Shown here piece after piece: positions 36,578-46,349 of a stretch of 64,000 nucleotides of DNA (position 1 is its first letter; each line of letters starts with the position of its first letter). The notes beneath the pieces were generated by a model. That model made no database searches and was not told the origin of the DNA. It was given only the letters and a program-made list of their open reading frames with translations. This DNA comes from Proteobacteria bacterium ST_bin12. Lineage in GTDB: Bacteria; Pseudomonadota; Gammaproteobacteria; Burkholderiales; Methylophilaceae. The stretch is from contig MSXP01000004.1 of NCBI GenBank assembly GCA_002083635.1, positions 62,001-126,000 on the forward strand, written 5' to 3'. A program made the translations under genes and the position numbers.

Positions 36578-37474
36578 TTACTCAAGTGAGCACATAACCT
36601 GCTGCAAACCCTGCTCCCAGTTTGGTAGCGACACGTTAAATGTCTGTTTAAGTTTTTGATTATTAAGCGTTGAATTGGCTGGCCGAGCCGCTGGTGTAGG
36701 ATAATCTGCTGTTGTAATTGCAATAATATTTTCTACAGAAGCTTTTAGCAACTGCCCGTTTTTAGCCTTCGCCAAGCGATTATATTCACTCACAATTGCA
36801 CAACTAAAACCGTGCCAAGAAGTTTTACCCTGATTAGTAAAATGATAAACCCCTGATTGCTTTTCCTGCTGCGGTTGCCAAACAGCCAACAATTCCACAA
36901 TAGCATCAGCAATACTTTCACTACTGGTTGGTGCACCAAACTGGTCTGCAACGATGCGCAAGCTGTCACGCTCACTCACCAAACGAATAATTGTTTTTAA
37001 AAAGTTTTTACCATAAGCGCCGTACACCCAACTGGTACGCAAAATCAGATGTGGTAAGCCAACCGCACGAATAGCGTCCTCACCAGCCAGCTTGCTTTTG
37101 CCATAAACACTTAGCGGATTCACAGCATCCGTTTCTACATAATCCGCAATTTTTGAACCGTCATAGACATAATCTGTTGAAAAATGAATCAGCACGGCAT
37201 TTAACTTGGCGGCTTCTTCGGCTAAAATTTGTGGTGAAGTTGCATTGATGGCGTAAGCTAGTTCAGCCTCTGATTCAGCTTTGTCCACTGCTGTATATGC
37301 GGCTGGATTAATGATTAAATCAGGTTGAATGGTTTGTACAGCTTGTCGAATAGCGTCTTTATCAGTTAAATTTAATTGTTCGCGATTTAAAGCAAAGACT
37401 TGATAATTAAAGAGTTTTTTTTGTAAGGCATGGCCAACTTGACCATTGACACCTGTTAATAGAATTTTTTTCAC
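36578..37474 (-). CDS. rfbD: dTDP-4-dehydrorhamnose reductase
   Basis: Last step of dTDP-L-rhamnose synthesis, NAD(P)H-dependent. Extended SDR: ILLTGVNGQVGHAL (Rossmann, residues 4-17), STDYVYDG and the YGKSKLAGE catalytic Tyr-x-x-x-Lys (about 128). SWVYGAYGKNF follows. 298 aa is standard. Fourth gene of rfbBACD; 27 nt after rfbC. Confidence 0.94.
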   Translation of the reverse strand: MKKILLTGVNGQVGHALQKKLFNYQVFALNREQLNLTDKDAIRQAVQTIQPDLIINPAAYTAVDKAESEAELAYAINATSPQILAEEAAKLNAVLIHFSTDYVYDGSKIADYVETDAVNPLSVYGKSKLAGEDAIRAVGLPHLILRTSWVYGAYGKNFLKTIIRLVSERDSLRIVADQFGAPTSSESIADAIVELLAVWQPQQEKQSGVYHFTNQGKTSWHGFSCAIVSEYNRLAKAKNGQLLKASVENIIAITTADYPTPAARPANSTLNNQKLKQTFNVSLPNWEQGLQQVMCSLE

Positions 37475-37501
37475 TGAATTTATGGTGTTAAGTAAGAGAG
37501 T

Positions 37502-38047
37502 CTAAACAAACTTTTTTGCATCTTGCAAACTTAAACCCATACTATCTTTTGCAGACAATAATGGACTCGCATGTGTAGGCCACTCAATCGCCACTGTTGG
37601 GTCATCCCACTTTAAGCAGCATTCATGCTGTGGCGCATAAAAATCGGTTGTTTTGTATAAAAACTCAGCTGTATCTGACAACACCAAAAAACCATGCGCA
37701 AAACCTGGCGGAATCCACATTTGACGTTTATTTTCAGCCGATAAAATCGTCGATTCCCACTTGCCAAATGTCGGTGAAGAAGCACGCAAGTCCACCGCAA
37801 CATCAAATACTTCACCTTGCGTAACACGCGCCAATTTACCTTGTGCTTGCTCAATTTGATAATGTAAGCCACGCAACACATTTTTAGCAGACTTAGAGTG
37901 ATTATCTTGCACAAAATGTGGATTTAAACCTATCGTTTGTTCAAACGTTTTTGCATTAAAGCTCTCAAAGAAAAAGCCTCTATCATCGCCAAATACTTTT
38001 GGCTCAAAAATAATCACGTCTGGAATGCTGGTTTTGACTACGTTCAT
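37502..38047 (-). CDS. rfbC: dTDP-4-dehydrorhamnose 3,5-epimerase
   Basis: Cupin epimerase in dTDP-L-rhamnose synthesis, 181 aa. FGDDRGFFFESFN near residue 19, FVQDNHSKSAKNVLRGLHYQ (catalytic His, about 60), and WIPPGFAHGFLVLSD (about 112). Its ATG overlaps the rfbA stop (TAATG at 38045-38049), so translation is coupled. Confidence 0.95.
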   Translation of the reverse strand: MNVVKTSIPDVIIFEPKVFGDDRGFFFESFNAKTFEQTIGLNPHFVQDNHSKSAKNVLRGLHYQIEQAQGKLARVTQGEVFDVAVDLRASSPTFGKWESTILSAENKRQMWIPPGFAHGFLVLSDTAEFLYKTTDFYAPQHECCLKWDDPTVAIEWPTHASPLLSAKDSMGLSLQDAKKFV

Positions 38048-38943
38048 TAAAATACGCGCTCAGTTAAGACTTTTTTAAGATATTGGCCGTAACCATTTTT
38101 GGCATACTTATTAGCCATCACTTCTAACTGCGCTGCATCGATAAAGCCCATTCGATATGCAATCTCTTCTGGGCAAGCGATTTTTAAGCCTTGGCGTTTC
38201 TCAATGGTTTGTATAAATGATCCCGCTTCGATTAATGAATCATGCGTACCCGTATCCAGCCAAGCCATACCACGCCCCATCACCTCTACTTGCAAATCAT
38301 CCCACTCTAAATATTGGCGGTTCACATCAGTGATTTCTAACTCACCGCGGGCCGATGGTTTCATGTTTTTGGCGATTTCTACCACGCGATTATCGTAAAA
38401 ATATAAGCCTGTTACCGCATAGCGCGATTTAGGCTGAGTGGGTTTCTCTTCTAAACTAATGGCTTTACCGTCTGCATTAAATTCAACCACGCCATAACGC
38501 TCAGGATCATGCACAGGGTATGCAAATACTGTCGCGCCTTTGCTACGTTTGGCTGCCGCTTGCGCCATTAAGGGCAATTCATTCCCATAAAAAATATTGT
38601 CGCCTAACACTAAAGCACAAGGATCGTTACCAATAAATTGCTCACCAATAATAAAGGCTTGAGCCAAGCCATCGGGTGAAGGCTGCACCGCATATTGAAT
38701 ATCCATGCCCCATTGCGTGCCATAGCCTAACAATTCTTTAAAGCGCGGTGTATCTTGCGGCGTAGAGATAATTAAAACTTCGCGAATGCCTGCTAGCATC
38801 AATGCAGATAGTGGATAGTAAATCATCGGTTTGTCATAAACAGGTAAAAGCTGCTTAGAAACCACTTGTGTAACTGGATACAGGCGCGTGCCTGAACCAC
38901 CTGCTAAAACAATACCTTTCATGGACTTATTCTGAGTTACCAT
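38047..38943 (-). CDS. rfbA: Glucose-1-phosphate thymidylyltransferase
   Basis: Makes dTDP-glucose from glucose 1-phosphate and d[20 protein letters not shown] is the nucleotide-binding motif; LGDNIFYG and [19 protein letters not shown] hold the active site. Start at ATG 38943 (MVTQNKS), which overlaps the rfbB stop as TAATG; the open frame extends 7 codons further but that would lie inside rfbB. Draws on the same glucose 1-phosphate pool as glgC. Confidence 0.95.
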   Translation of the reverse strand: MVTQNKSMKGIVLAGGSGTRLYPVTQVVSKQLLPVYDKPMIYYPLSALMLAGIREVLIISTPQDTPRFKELLGYGTQWGMDIQYAVQPSPDGLAQAFIIGEQFIGNDPCALVLGDNIFYGNELPLMAQAAAKRSKGATVFAYPVHDPERYGVVEFNADGKAISLEEKPTQPKSRYAVTGLYFYDNRVVEIAKNMKPSARGELEITDVNRQYLEWDDLQVEVMGRGMAWLDTGTHDSLIEAGSFIQTIEKRQGLKIACPEEIAYRMGFIDAAQLEVMANKYAKNGYGQYLKKVLTERVF

Positions 38944-40025
38944 TATGCTAACTCCTCGCCACATTCTTTATAGTTTTGACTCACCCAGTTTTTATATTCG
39001 CCACTAGTCACGTTTTCAACCCATTCTGGATTGCTTAAGTACCATGTAACGGTTTTTTTAATGCCAGTTTCAAACGTTTCAGCCGGCTTCCAGCCAAGCT
39101 CGCGTTCAATTTTAGTGGCATCAATCGCGTAACGTTGATCGTGACCTGGTCTATCCGTTACATAAGTAATTTGATCACGATAACTACCCGATTGTTTTGG
39201 TTTTTGATAATCCAAGATATCGCATAATGTGTGCACAACTTCTAAATTGGTTTTTTCATTCCAGCCACCCACATTATAGGTTTCACCTACTTTACCGGCT
39301 TCTAACACTCGGCGGATGGCGCTGCAGTGGTCTTCTACATACAACCAATCGCGCACATTGCTACCATTGCCGTAAATCGGTAGTGGCTTGCCATTTAATG
39401 CATTGTGAATCACTAAGGGAATCAACTTTTCAGGAAAGTGGTATGGGCCGTAGTTATTAGAGCAATTCGTCGTCAGCATTGGCATGCCGTAAGTATGATG
39501 ATAAGCACGTACCAAATGGTCAGAAGCGGCTTTTGAAGCTGAATATGGGCTGTTAGGCTCATACGGGTTGGTTTCTTTAAACGCAGGGTCTGTGGCGCTT
39601 AATGAGCCGTACACTTCGTCGGTTGATACATGCAAAAATCTAAAATTCGTTTTATCGGTTTCATTTAAATCGTTCCAATACGCGCGCGCCGCTTCAAGCA
39701 AATTAAAAGTGCCTACGATATTGGTTTGAATAAACTCACCAGGCGCGTGAATAGAGCGGTCTACATGGCTTTCAGCCGCAAAGTTAACAATCGCGCGCGG
39801 TTGATATTGTTTAAGCAAAGCGTCAACGATGGTTCTATCAACGATATCGCCATGTACAAATACATGGTCTGCATGCTCTTGAATATCGGCCAAATTAGCC
39901 AGATTACCCGCATAAGTCAATTTATCTAAAGTAACGCATTCACCAAAGCCGCCTTTTACCCAATTTAAAACGAAATTACTGCCAATAAATCCTGCGCCGC
40001 CTGTGACAATGATGCAATTTTTCAT
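38943..40025 (-). CDS. rfbB: dTDP-glucose 4,6-dehydratase
   Basis: NAD-dependent dehydratase, 360 aa, first gene of rfb[19 protein letters not shown] (NAD site, residues 8-22), [11 protein letters not shown] (catalytic Thr-Asp-Glu, about 131), and [20 protein letters not shown] (Tyr-x-x-x-Lys, about 165). The product pathway feeds rhamnose to LPS or exopolysaccharide. The 62-nt gap to dnaQ may contain the operon promoter on the minus strand upstream of 40025. Confidence 0.96.
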   Translation of the reverse strand: MKNCIIVTGGAGFIGSNFVLNWVKGGFGECVTLDKLTYAGNLANLADIQEHADHVFVHGDIVDRTIVDALLKQYQPRAIVNFAAESHVDRSIHAPGEFIQTNIVGTFNLLEAARAYWNDLNETDKTNFRFLHVSTDEVYGSLSATDPAFKETNPYEPNSPYSASKAASDHLVRAYHHTYGMPMLTTNCSNNYGPYHFPEKLIPLVIHNALNGKPLPIYGNGSNVRDWLYVEDHCSAIRRVLEAGKVGETYNVGGWNEKTNLEVVHTLCDILDYQKPKQSGSYRDQITYVTDRPGHDQRYAIDATKIERELGWKPAETFETGIKKTVTWYLSNPEWVENVTSGEYKNWVSQNYKECGEELA

Positions 40026-40087
40026 GTGATCAAAACCTATTTAAATGACTGTAATTTTTATTAACTTTTAGTAACTACTTGGCAACA

Positions 40088-40768
40088 CTACCAATGCTTT
40101 GCGCCTGATTTAGCCAGGCTGTTTAAGTATTCTTGGTGTGCATTTAATTCAAACTCATCTGCTTTTAACACTTTTAAACTGCCTTGCTTAGCCTGATGCA
40201 TTTGTACTTGCATCATCGGCTGAGATTGTCCCAAATCCATCATCAAGCTATCTTGCCCACGCGTCATGGCCATATATACATCGGCTAATAACTCCGCATC
40301 CAGCAAAGCGCCATGCAAAGTTCGTCTTGAGTTATCAATACCAAAATGACGGTACAAAGCATCTAAGTTATTGCGCTGACCGGGTCTTGAATCTTTTGCC
40401 ATTTTCAGTGTATCGGTAATCTTATCGCAAAATGTCTCTATTGGCTGTAGCCCGATATGACCAAGCTCACTATTTAAAAAGCCCACATCAAATGGTGCAT
40501 TATGAATAATCAATTCAGCGCCGCTTACAAATGCAAGCATTTCTTGAGCAATTGCCGCGAATAAAGGCTTATCTTGTAGAAACTCTAGCGAGATGCCATG
40601 CACTTCTTGCGCTGCAGCATCAATTTCGCGCTGTGGATTCAAATAAACATGAAAGTGATTATTGGTTGGGCGGCGATTAATCATCTCAACCGCGGCAATC
40701 TCAATAATGCGATGCCCTTGCGCGGGGTAGAGCCCTGTTGTTTCGGTATCTAGGAATATTTGACGCAT
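40088..40768 (-). CDS. dnaQ: DNA polymerase III epsilon subunit
   Basis: 3'-5' proofreading exonuclease. FLDTETTGLYPAQGHRIIEI (Exo I DxE), HNAPFDVGFLNSEL (Exo II), and HGALLDAELLADVYMAM (Exo III His-Asp). The C-terminal tail (about 185-226) carries the polymerase-binding part, including QMHQAKQ. 14 nt downstream of rnhA, as in many proteobacteria where the pair is adjacent. Confidence 0.95.
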   Translation of the reverse strand: MRQIFLDTETTGLYPAQGHRIIEIAAVEMINRRPTNNHFHVYLNPQREIDAAAQEVHGISLEFLQDKPLFAAIAQEMLAFVSGAELIIHNAPFDVGFLNSELGHIGLQPIETFCDKITDTLKMAKDSRPGQRNNLDALYRHFGIDNSRRTLHGALLDAELLADVYMAMTRGQDSLMMDLGQSQPMMQVQMHQAKQGSLKVLKADEFELNAHQEYLNSLAKSGAKHW

Positions 40769-40782
40769 ACTTAACCCATTAT

Positions 40783-41223
40783 TTACACTAAAAAAGCAGC
40801 AACGCCTTGATTTGCCAACGCATCAGCCCTTTCATTGCCAGCATTACCAGCGTGTCCTTTTACCCAAATCCATTCTATTTGATGTTGGTTGGCCAAAATA
40901 TCTAATACCTTCCACAAATCTTCATTTTTCACTGGTTTTTTATCTGCAGTGCGCCAATTGCGTGCTTTCCAGCCAACAATCCATTCAGATATGCCTTTTT
41001 GCACATAAGATGAATCGGTGTATATTTTTACCGTACAAGGTTTTTTTAATGCTTCTAATGCGCGAATTACCGCCGTGAGTTCCATACGGTTGTTGGTCGT
41101 CAGCGGCTCGCCACCGCTCAAGGTTTTTTCTTTACCCTCGTAGCTTAACCAAGCACCCCAACCGCCAGGACCAGGATTGCCTTTACAGGCGCCGTCTGCA
41201 TATATTTCGACTAAATTTGACAT
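40783..41223 (-). CDS. rnhA: Ribonuclease HI
   Basis: Cuts RNA in RNA-DNA hybrids. 146 aa. Catalytic Asp/Glu/Asp/Asp set: [19 protein letters not shown] (about 6-24), [10 protein letters not shown] (Glu48 region), YTDSSYV (Asp70 region) and [10 protein letters not shown] with the fourth Asp. Precedes dnaQ. Confidence 0.96.
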   Translation of the reverse strand: MSNLVEIYADGACKGNPGPGGWGAWLSYEGKEKTLSGGEPLTTNNRMELTAVIRALEALKKPCTVKIYTDSSYVQKGISEWIVGWKARNWRTADKKPVKNEDLWKVLDILANQHQIEWIWVKGHAGNAGNERADALANQGVAAFLV

Positions 41224-41248
41224 GATTTGTATTGTATAGCGCTCAAGA

Positions 41249-41995
41249 CTATTTCTTTTCTGCTTTTTGTTGCTGATGTGGCTTGGTTCTTTGTGGACTT
41301 GTTACCGCCAAGCGCGATTTTAACGAATTTTTCTTCCAATTGGGTTTAAGCAGATGCATATTCACTACACGTTTTTTGGCCACAATAAAATAAACGCCGC
41401 CCATCATCGGCCACCACCGGCTTCCTAATTTATCCATCCATGCAAACCGATTCAGCCATTGTTGATTATTAATCGGCGGTTCGTAACAATGCATTTGCCC
41501 ACTGACGTATTCTAAACCCAATAAGGCCAGCCAATCTTTAATGCGCGATAAGGTAAAAAAATGTCCGTGCCATGGATAGCTTTTATCTAACTGTTTATCG
41601 CGTCTTAACACTTGTTTAACACCCCAAGCGCTGATGGGATTAAAACCAGTTAGAATCAAATACCCTTCTGGCACCAAAATACGCTCTGCCTCACGCAAAG
41701 TTTGATGCGGATTTTCACTAAACTCCAACACATGGGGCAGGCAAATTAAATCAATGCAGCTTTCAGCAAAAGGCAAATAATCGCTTTCGCATAACACCTC
41801 GCCCGCATTATTGCCCACGTGTAAAATATGCGGTATGCGTGAATTTCTCAGCGTATCCATTTGTGATAATCCAAGCTGGACTGCGTTGAAACCAAAAATA
41901 TCGCCGACAGCCGCATCATACATTTGCTGCTCTTTTTGCAGTAAATATTGACCTAATATTGTGGTTAACCAAGTATTTTGCTGCGTTAATTTCAT
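41249..41995 (-). CDS. SAM-dependent methyltransferase, class I
   Basis: 248 aa. The SAM-binding half (about 60-150) shows [40 protein letters not shown] and [12 protein letters not shown], typical of Methyltransf_11. The C-terminus is Lys/Gln-rich. ATG 41995 (MKLTQQN) was preferred to an upstream TTG at 42025. Sits between rnhA and the divergent gloB, an arrangement shared by many gamma- and betaproteobacteria; the substrate is not known. Confidence 0.85.
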   Translation of the reverse strand: MKLTQQNTWLTTILGQYLLQKEQQMYDAAVGDIFGFNAVQLGLSQMDTLRNSRIPHILHVGNNAGEVLCESDYLPFAESCIDLICLPHVLEFSENPHQTLREAERILVPEGYLILTGFNPISAWGVKQVLRRDKQLDKSYPWHGHFFTLSRIKDWLALLGLEYVSGQMHCYEPPINNQQWLNRFAWMDKLGSRWWPMMGGVYFIVAKKRVVNMHLLKPNWKKNSLKSRLAVTSPQRTKPHQQQKAEKK

Positions 41996-42085
41996 TAGTT
42001 GTATTGTTGCATTAATGTGTGACAAAATTGGCTTTCACACTTAAATATTGAGATTGAGTTTTAATCGGGCTAACACCAATAAAAC

Positions 42086-42838
42086 ATGCTGCACATCATT
42101 CCTATTCCCGCGTTTGAAGACAATTATATATGGCTTTTGCATAACGAAAAGCATGCAGTCGTGATTGACCCTGGCGATGGCTTTCCTGTTATCGATTTTC
42201 TACAAAAAAATCGGTTAAGTTTAAGCGCTATGCTTATTACGCATCATCACAACGACCATATTGGCGGCGTTCAGCAATTACTCGATTATCAAAGCGCACC
42301 AGTTTATGCGCCACAATATGAGTCATTTACATTTAAACATATTGCTGTTGGTGAGGGTGATCTAGTTACATTGCCACAAATAGACATGCAATTGCATGTG
42401 ATGTGGTTACCAGGTCATACACTAGGTCATATTGCTTTTTACAATCATGATCACCTGTTTTGTGGAGATACTTTATTTAGCGCGGGTTGCGGGCGTTTAT
42501 TTGAAGGCACTCCAGCGCAAATGCTGCATTCACTTAACCGTTTAAAACAGCTAAATTTTGCGACTAAAGTTTTTTGCACGCACGAATACACTGCCAAAAA
42601 TATTGCATTTGCTATGACTCTAGAACCCAATAATCAAATGTTGATTAATCGGCAACGACAAGTGCAGCAGTTGCGCGAACGACGCTTGCCCAGCCTGCCC
42701 ACAACGATTGACTTGGAACTTAATACCAATCCTTTTTTACGCTGCAACCAAGCTGAAATTTGGCGAAACTCGCAAGCTGTAAACAATCAAGAATTATCGG
42801 TTTTTACTGCAATTAGAGCATTAAGAAATCATTATTAA
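42086..42838 (+). CDS. gloB: Hydroxyacylglutathione hydrolase (glyoxalase II)
   Basis: MBL-fold enzyme that splits S-D-lactoylglutathione. Zn-binding LITHHHNDHIGGVQQL (about residue 50), LPGHTLGHI (about 112), FCGDTLFSAGCGRLFEGTP (about 128) and CTHEYTAKN (about 168). 250 aa. Divergent from the methyltransferase gene; followed by a long palindrome. Confidence 0.95.
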   Translation: MLHIIPIPAFEDNYIWLLHNEKHAVVIDPGDGFPVIDFLQKNRLSLSAMLITHHHNDHIGGVQQLLDYQSAPVYAPQYESFTFKHIAVGEGDLVTLPQIDMQLHVMWLPGHTLGHIAFYNHDHLFCGDTLFSAGCGRLFEGTPAQMLHSLNRLKQLNFATKVFCTHEYTAKNIAFAMTLEPNNQMLINRQRQVQQLRERRLPSLPTTIDLELNTNPFLRCNQAEIWRNSQAVNNQELSVFTAIRALRNHY

Positions 42839-42855
42839 TCATGAACATACCTATT

Positions 42856-42886
42856 ATTAGTCAAGTAAAACTTTTACTTGACTAAT
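42856..42886. repeat. 31-bp near-perfect palindrome between gloB and mltD
   Basis: ATTAGTCAAGTAAAA (42856-42870) and its exact inverse (42872-42886) around a single C. It begins 18 nt after the gloB stop and lies 88 nt before the lytic transglycosylase gene. It has no external T-run. Could be a gloB terminator-like hairpin or an operator for the downstream gene; sequence does not decide. Confidence 0.7.
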
Positions 42887-42974
42887 GGTTTAGCCATGGC
42901 TACTATACAAAACAGTTTATTACGTTTATTAGCGCAATAAACCCGCCTACCAAACATGGGGATAATCAGCATCA

Positions 42975-44558
42975 ATGCATTTAAGCACCACACAAAATTT
43001 AAGATTAGCTACCTGCTTGAGTATATTAACGCTTTGTTGCGGGTTCGCTGTCTCGCCACATGTAATGGCAGACACTAATGTATCTGGTGTTGAAATTGAA
43101 GTGATTAGCGAAACAGTTGATAGTGATTTGGTTGGCGATCCGGTACAAGATTTTTTATCAGACATTGATACAAACGAAGCAGACCAAAGTTATCAACAAG
43201 ACACAATTGTTGATATCGATTCTGATATCGACTTATGGTCGCGCATCAAAACGGGTTACGCAATACCCAATCTTAAATCACAATATACAACCAATCACGA
43301 AACCTGGTATGCCTCTCGCCCAGATTATATGCGTCGCATGCTTGAACGCAGCCAGAAATATTTATTTCATATTGTAGAAGAGGTTGAAAAACGCGGCATG
43401 CCAACCGAAATTGCGCTTTTACCGATGATTGAAAGTGCTTTTAACCCACAAGCCTATTCACGCAGCGCAGCATCGGGTATCTGGCAGTTTATTCCCTCTA
43501 CAGGCAAAAGTTTTGGTTTACAGCAAAACTGGTGGGTTGATAATAGACGTGATGTGACCGCTGCTACCAATGCAGCGCTCACTTATCTGCAAAAGCTACA
43601 CGGCATGTTTGGCACTTGGGATTTAGCGCTTGCTGCCTACAATGCGGGTGAAGGCACTGTGCAGCGTGCCATTAATAAAAACCGCAGTAAAGGCTTGCCA
43701 ACTGACTACGAAAGCTTGAGCTTGCCACCAGAAACTAGAAATTATGTGCCCAAACTGCAAGCCATAAAAAATATTGTTACCGATCCTGAGCGTTTCGGTT
43801 TAAAAATCAATTCAATTCCAAACCGTCCCTACTTTGCGCGTGTCACCACACCAAAACAAATCGATGCAAAACTTGCGGCAGAGTTAGCTGAAATATCCTT
43901 TGAAGAATTTAGCTCACTTAATCCAAGTTATAATCGCCCTGTGATTACAGCCACAAATGATAAGCATCAATTACTATTGCCCGTGTGGGCGGCTGAGCGT
44001 TTTGTAACCAACCTAGCCAATTACGACAAACCACTTACTAACTGGCAAACATACAACGCCAAACGTGGCGAGCGTATGGATAATATTGCGCAAAAATTTG
44101 GTATTAATGTTGCACAATTACGGAGCGTAAATGGCCTAACGTCGGCCAAGAAAATGCGCGTCGCACAGCCGATGCTGGTACCCGCCATACACGACGATAA
44201 TCTAGATAATGATATCAATAATGAGGAATCGATTGACGTTGCAGAGCTAGAAAAAAACAATCTGCATGAGAGTGAACCTAAACTGTCGTCATCTCTCATA
44301 CACAAAGTTAAACGTGGCGATACTTTGCACGCGATTGCGGATAAATATGACACCGATAGCAAAATATTGATGAAAATTAATCGCTTGAAAAGTAGCAAAT
44401 TAAAAGTAGGCCAAACGATTAAACTCGGCACGACAAATGTTGCAGTTAATAAAAGCAGTAGCTCGAGCACGAAAAAAGTGTCAGTCAAGCAACGCGTAAA
44501 AAGTAAAAAAACGAAATCAAGAAATATTAAGGCTCGCTCTATTGTTCGTATTAGATAA
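42975..44558 (+). CDS. mltD: Membrane-bound lytic murein transglycosylase D-like, two LysM domains
   Basis: 527 aa. Signal segment about 5-32. The Slt domain (about 120-260) has the catalytic Glu in LLPMIESAFNPQAYSRSAAS, then GIWQFIPSTGKSFGLQ and LALAAYNAGEGTVQRAI. LysM-like repeats at about 355-402 (degenerate) and 444-487 (HKVKRGDTLHAIADKYDTDS). A basic Ser/Lys-rich tail ends the protein. Cleaves peptidoglycan non-hydrolytically in the periplasm. No lipobox was seen, so membrane attachment is not evident. Confidence 0.92.
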   Translation: MHLSTTQNLRLATCLSILTLCCGFAVSPHVMADTNVSGVEIEVISETVDSDLVGDPVQDFLSDIDTNEADQSYQQDTIVDIDSDIDLWSRIKTGYAIPNLKSQYTTNHETWYASRPDYMRRMLERSQKYLFHIVEEVEKRGMPTEIALLPMIESAFNPQAYSRSAASGIWQFIPSTGKSFGLQQNWWVDNRRDVTAATNAALTYLQKLHGMFGTWDLALAAYNAGEGTVQRAINKNRSKGLPTDYESLSLPPETRNYVPKLQAIKNIVTDPERFGLKINSIPNRPYFARVTTPKQIDAKLAAELAEISFEEFSSLNPSYNRPVITATNDKHQLLLPVWAAERFVTNLANYDKPLTNWQTYNAKRGERMDNIAQKFGINVAQLRSVNGLTSAKKMRVAQPMLVPAIHDDNLDNDINNEESIDVAELEKNNLHESEPKLSSSLIHKVKRGDTLHAIADKYDTDSKILMKINRLKSSKLKVGQTIKLGTTNVAVNKSSSSSTKKVSVKQRVKSKKTKSRNIKARSIVRIR

Positions 44559-44661
44559 GCGAATTGTTATAAAAATCTAAATTAGCATTTTCAATCATCA
44601 AACATTGATTTATAACATCATTTGTCATTCAAAATGAGTCGATAGTAAACTTTATAGAATA

Positions 44662-46332
44662 ATGAATAAATTGAATGCATCTATACTAAAATCTTGTATT
44701 AGCGTTTGTTATGTCTTTCTGATTGCATCCTGCGGAAAACCCAATCAGGATACAACTGACTATACTAAAACTTTCCCAATTGAATCAGGCGGCACGCTTG
44801 TTGATGCAACAATTGGCGAACCATCTGGTTTGATCTACATGGTGGCAGGTGAATCTGCTGCTGCTGCCATATCTGGCAACATATTCAATAAATTACTTAA
44901 ATACGATAAAAATCTAGATCTAGAAGGCGAATTAGCCGAAAGCTGGGTTATTTCACCCGATCAAAAAACCATTACTTTTAAGCTAAAACCCAACCTTAAA
45001 TGGGCAGATGACAAACCTCTTACCAGTGAAGATGTACTATTTACTTGGAAACTAGTGACAGATGAAAATACCCGCAGCCCCTATGCTTCTGATTACCAAT
45101 TAGTCAAAAAAGCTGAAGCACCAGACCCAAAAACTTTCAGCGTAACTTACGATAATGCTTATGCACCTGCCCTAGATTCGTGGTCTGGACTGCAAGTACT
45201 GCCAAAGCATTTATTAGAAAAGCAAGATATTCATACCACTGCTTTTGCGCGCAATCCTGTTGGTAGCCATTATTACAAACTAGATAGCTGGGCGCATGGT
45301 GAAAATCTCAAATTATCTCGCAATCCAAATTCAGTATTAGGTCCTGCCAACATCGATAAATTAGTCACGCGCATCATTCCAGATAATTCAGCCCAGTTTT
45401 TAGAATTAATGGCGGACAATATTGATAGCATGGGTTTAGATCCCATTAAGTATTCACGTATTGTTCCAGCCCGCCCTGAGCTACAAAAGAAACTCGCTTT
45501 ATATAAAGAGCTTGGTAATAGCTACACTTACTTGGGCTTTAATCTAAAACATAAACCATTTGACGATATTCGCGTGCGCAAAGCGATTAACTATGCAATC
45601 GACAAACAAGAGATTATTGATGGCGTTTATTTAGGTTTAGGCATCAATATCGCATCACCTTATAAGCCTGGTACGCGCTGGAGTAACCCTGAGCTTAAGC
45701 CTTACCCTTATGATGTTGCAAAAGCAAAAGCTTTATTAAAAGAGGCAGGCTTTGAAGATTTAGATGGCGATGGCATTGTGGAGCGTGATGGAAAACCTTT
45801 TGCATTTGAAATTATCACAAATCAAAATAAAGAGCGTGAAAAATCTGCTGTGCTCATTCAGCGCAGGTTAAAAGATGTAGGTATAGACGTAAAAATTAGG
45901 GCGATTGAGTGGGCAAGCTTTATTAGCCGCTTTATCAAAACAGGTGACTTTGACGTGGTGGTGTTGGGTTGGGGTTTGGGCCTAGATCCTGATCAGTTTA
46001 GCATTTGGCATTCCAGCCAAAATCAACCTGGGCAATTTAATTTTATCAATTACAACAATCCTCAAATTGATACTTTATTAGAGCAAGGCCGCCTAGAACT
46101 TAACCCTGAAAAACGCATGAAAATTTATCACGAATTTGCAAAAATATTGTTAGAAGACAGCCCAATCGTTTATTTATCTGCAGGTTATGGACTCACCGCA
46201 ATCCACAAACGCGTTAAAGGTATTGACACCCCTGCGCCGCCAGCAGGTATCGGTTACAATTCGCATGAATGGTATATTCCACAACAGCTTCGCAGGATTG
46301 AAGCAGGCCGCAATGAAATCGCTGAGAAATAA
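44662..46332 (+). CDS. Peptide ABC transporter substrate-binding lipoprotein (family 5)
   Basis: 556 aa. Lipobox L-I-A-S-C24 after a hydrophobic signal. SBP_bac_5 features: KYDKNLDLEGELAESW, ITFKLKPNLKWADDKPLTSE (about 108), and IRVRKAINYAIDKQEIIDGV (about 305). Binds peptides or similar in the periplasm. First gene of a three-gene transporter set; a permease follows 17 nt later. Confidence 0.92.
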   Translation: MNKLNASILKSCISVCYVFLIASCGKPNQDTTDYTKTFPIESGGTLVDATIGEPSGLIYMVAGESAAAAISGNIFNKLLKYDKNLDLEGELAESWVISPDQKTITFKLKPNLKWADDKPLTSEDVLFTWKLVTDENTRSPYASDYQLVKKAEAPDPKTFSVTYDNAYAPALDSWSGLQVLPKHLLEKQDIHTTAFARNPVGSHYYKLDSWAHGENLKLSRNPNSVLGPANIDKLVTRIIPDNSAQFLELMADNIDSMGLDPIKYSRIVPARPELQKKLALYKELGNSYTYLGFNLKHKPFDDIRVRKAINYAIDKQEIIDGVYLGLGINIASPYKPGTRWSNPELKPYPYDVAKAKALLKEAGFEDLDGDGIVERDGKPFAFEIITNQNKEREKSAVLIQRRLKDVGIDVKIRAIEWASFISRFIKTGDFDVVVLGWGLGLDPDQFSIWHSSQNQPGQFNFINYNNPQIDTLLEQGRLELNPEKRMKIYHEFAKILLEDSPIVYLSAGYGLTAIHKRVKGIDTPAPPAGIGYNSHEWYIPQQLRRIEAGRNEIAEK

Positions 46333-46349
46333 CAGGCAATCGTAAATTT

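Noticed and set aside
44021..44488. 155-aa minus-strand frame opposite the lytic transglycosylase gene
   Set aside because: Opposite strand of clear LysM coding sequence; Leu/Ser-rich shadow without start signals.
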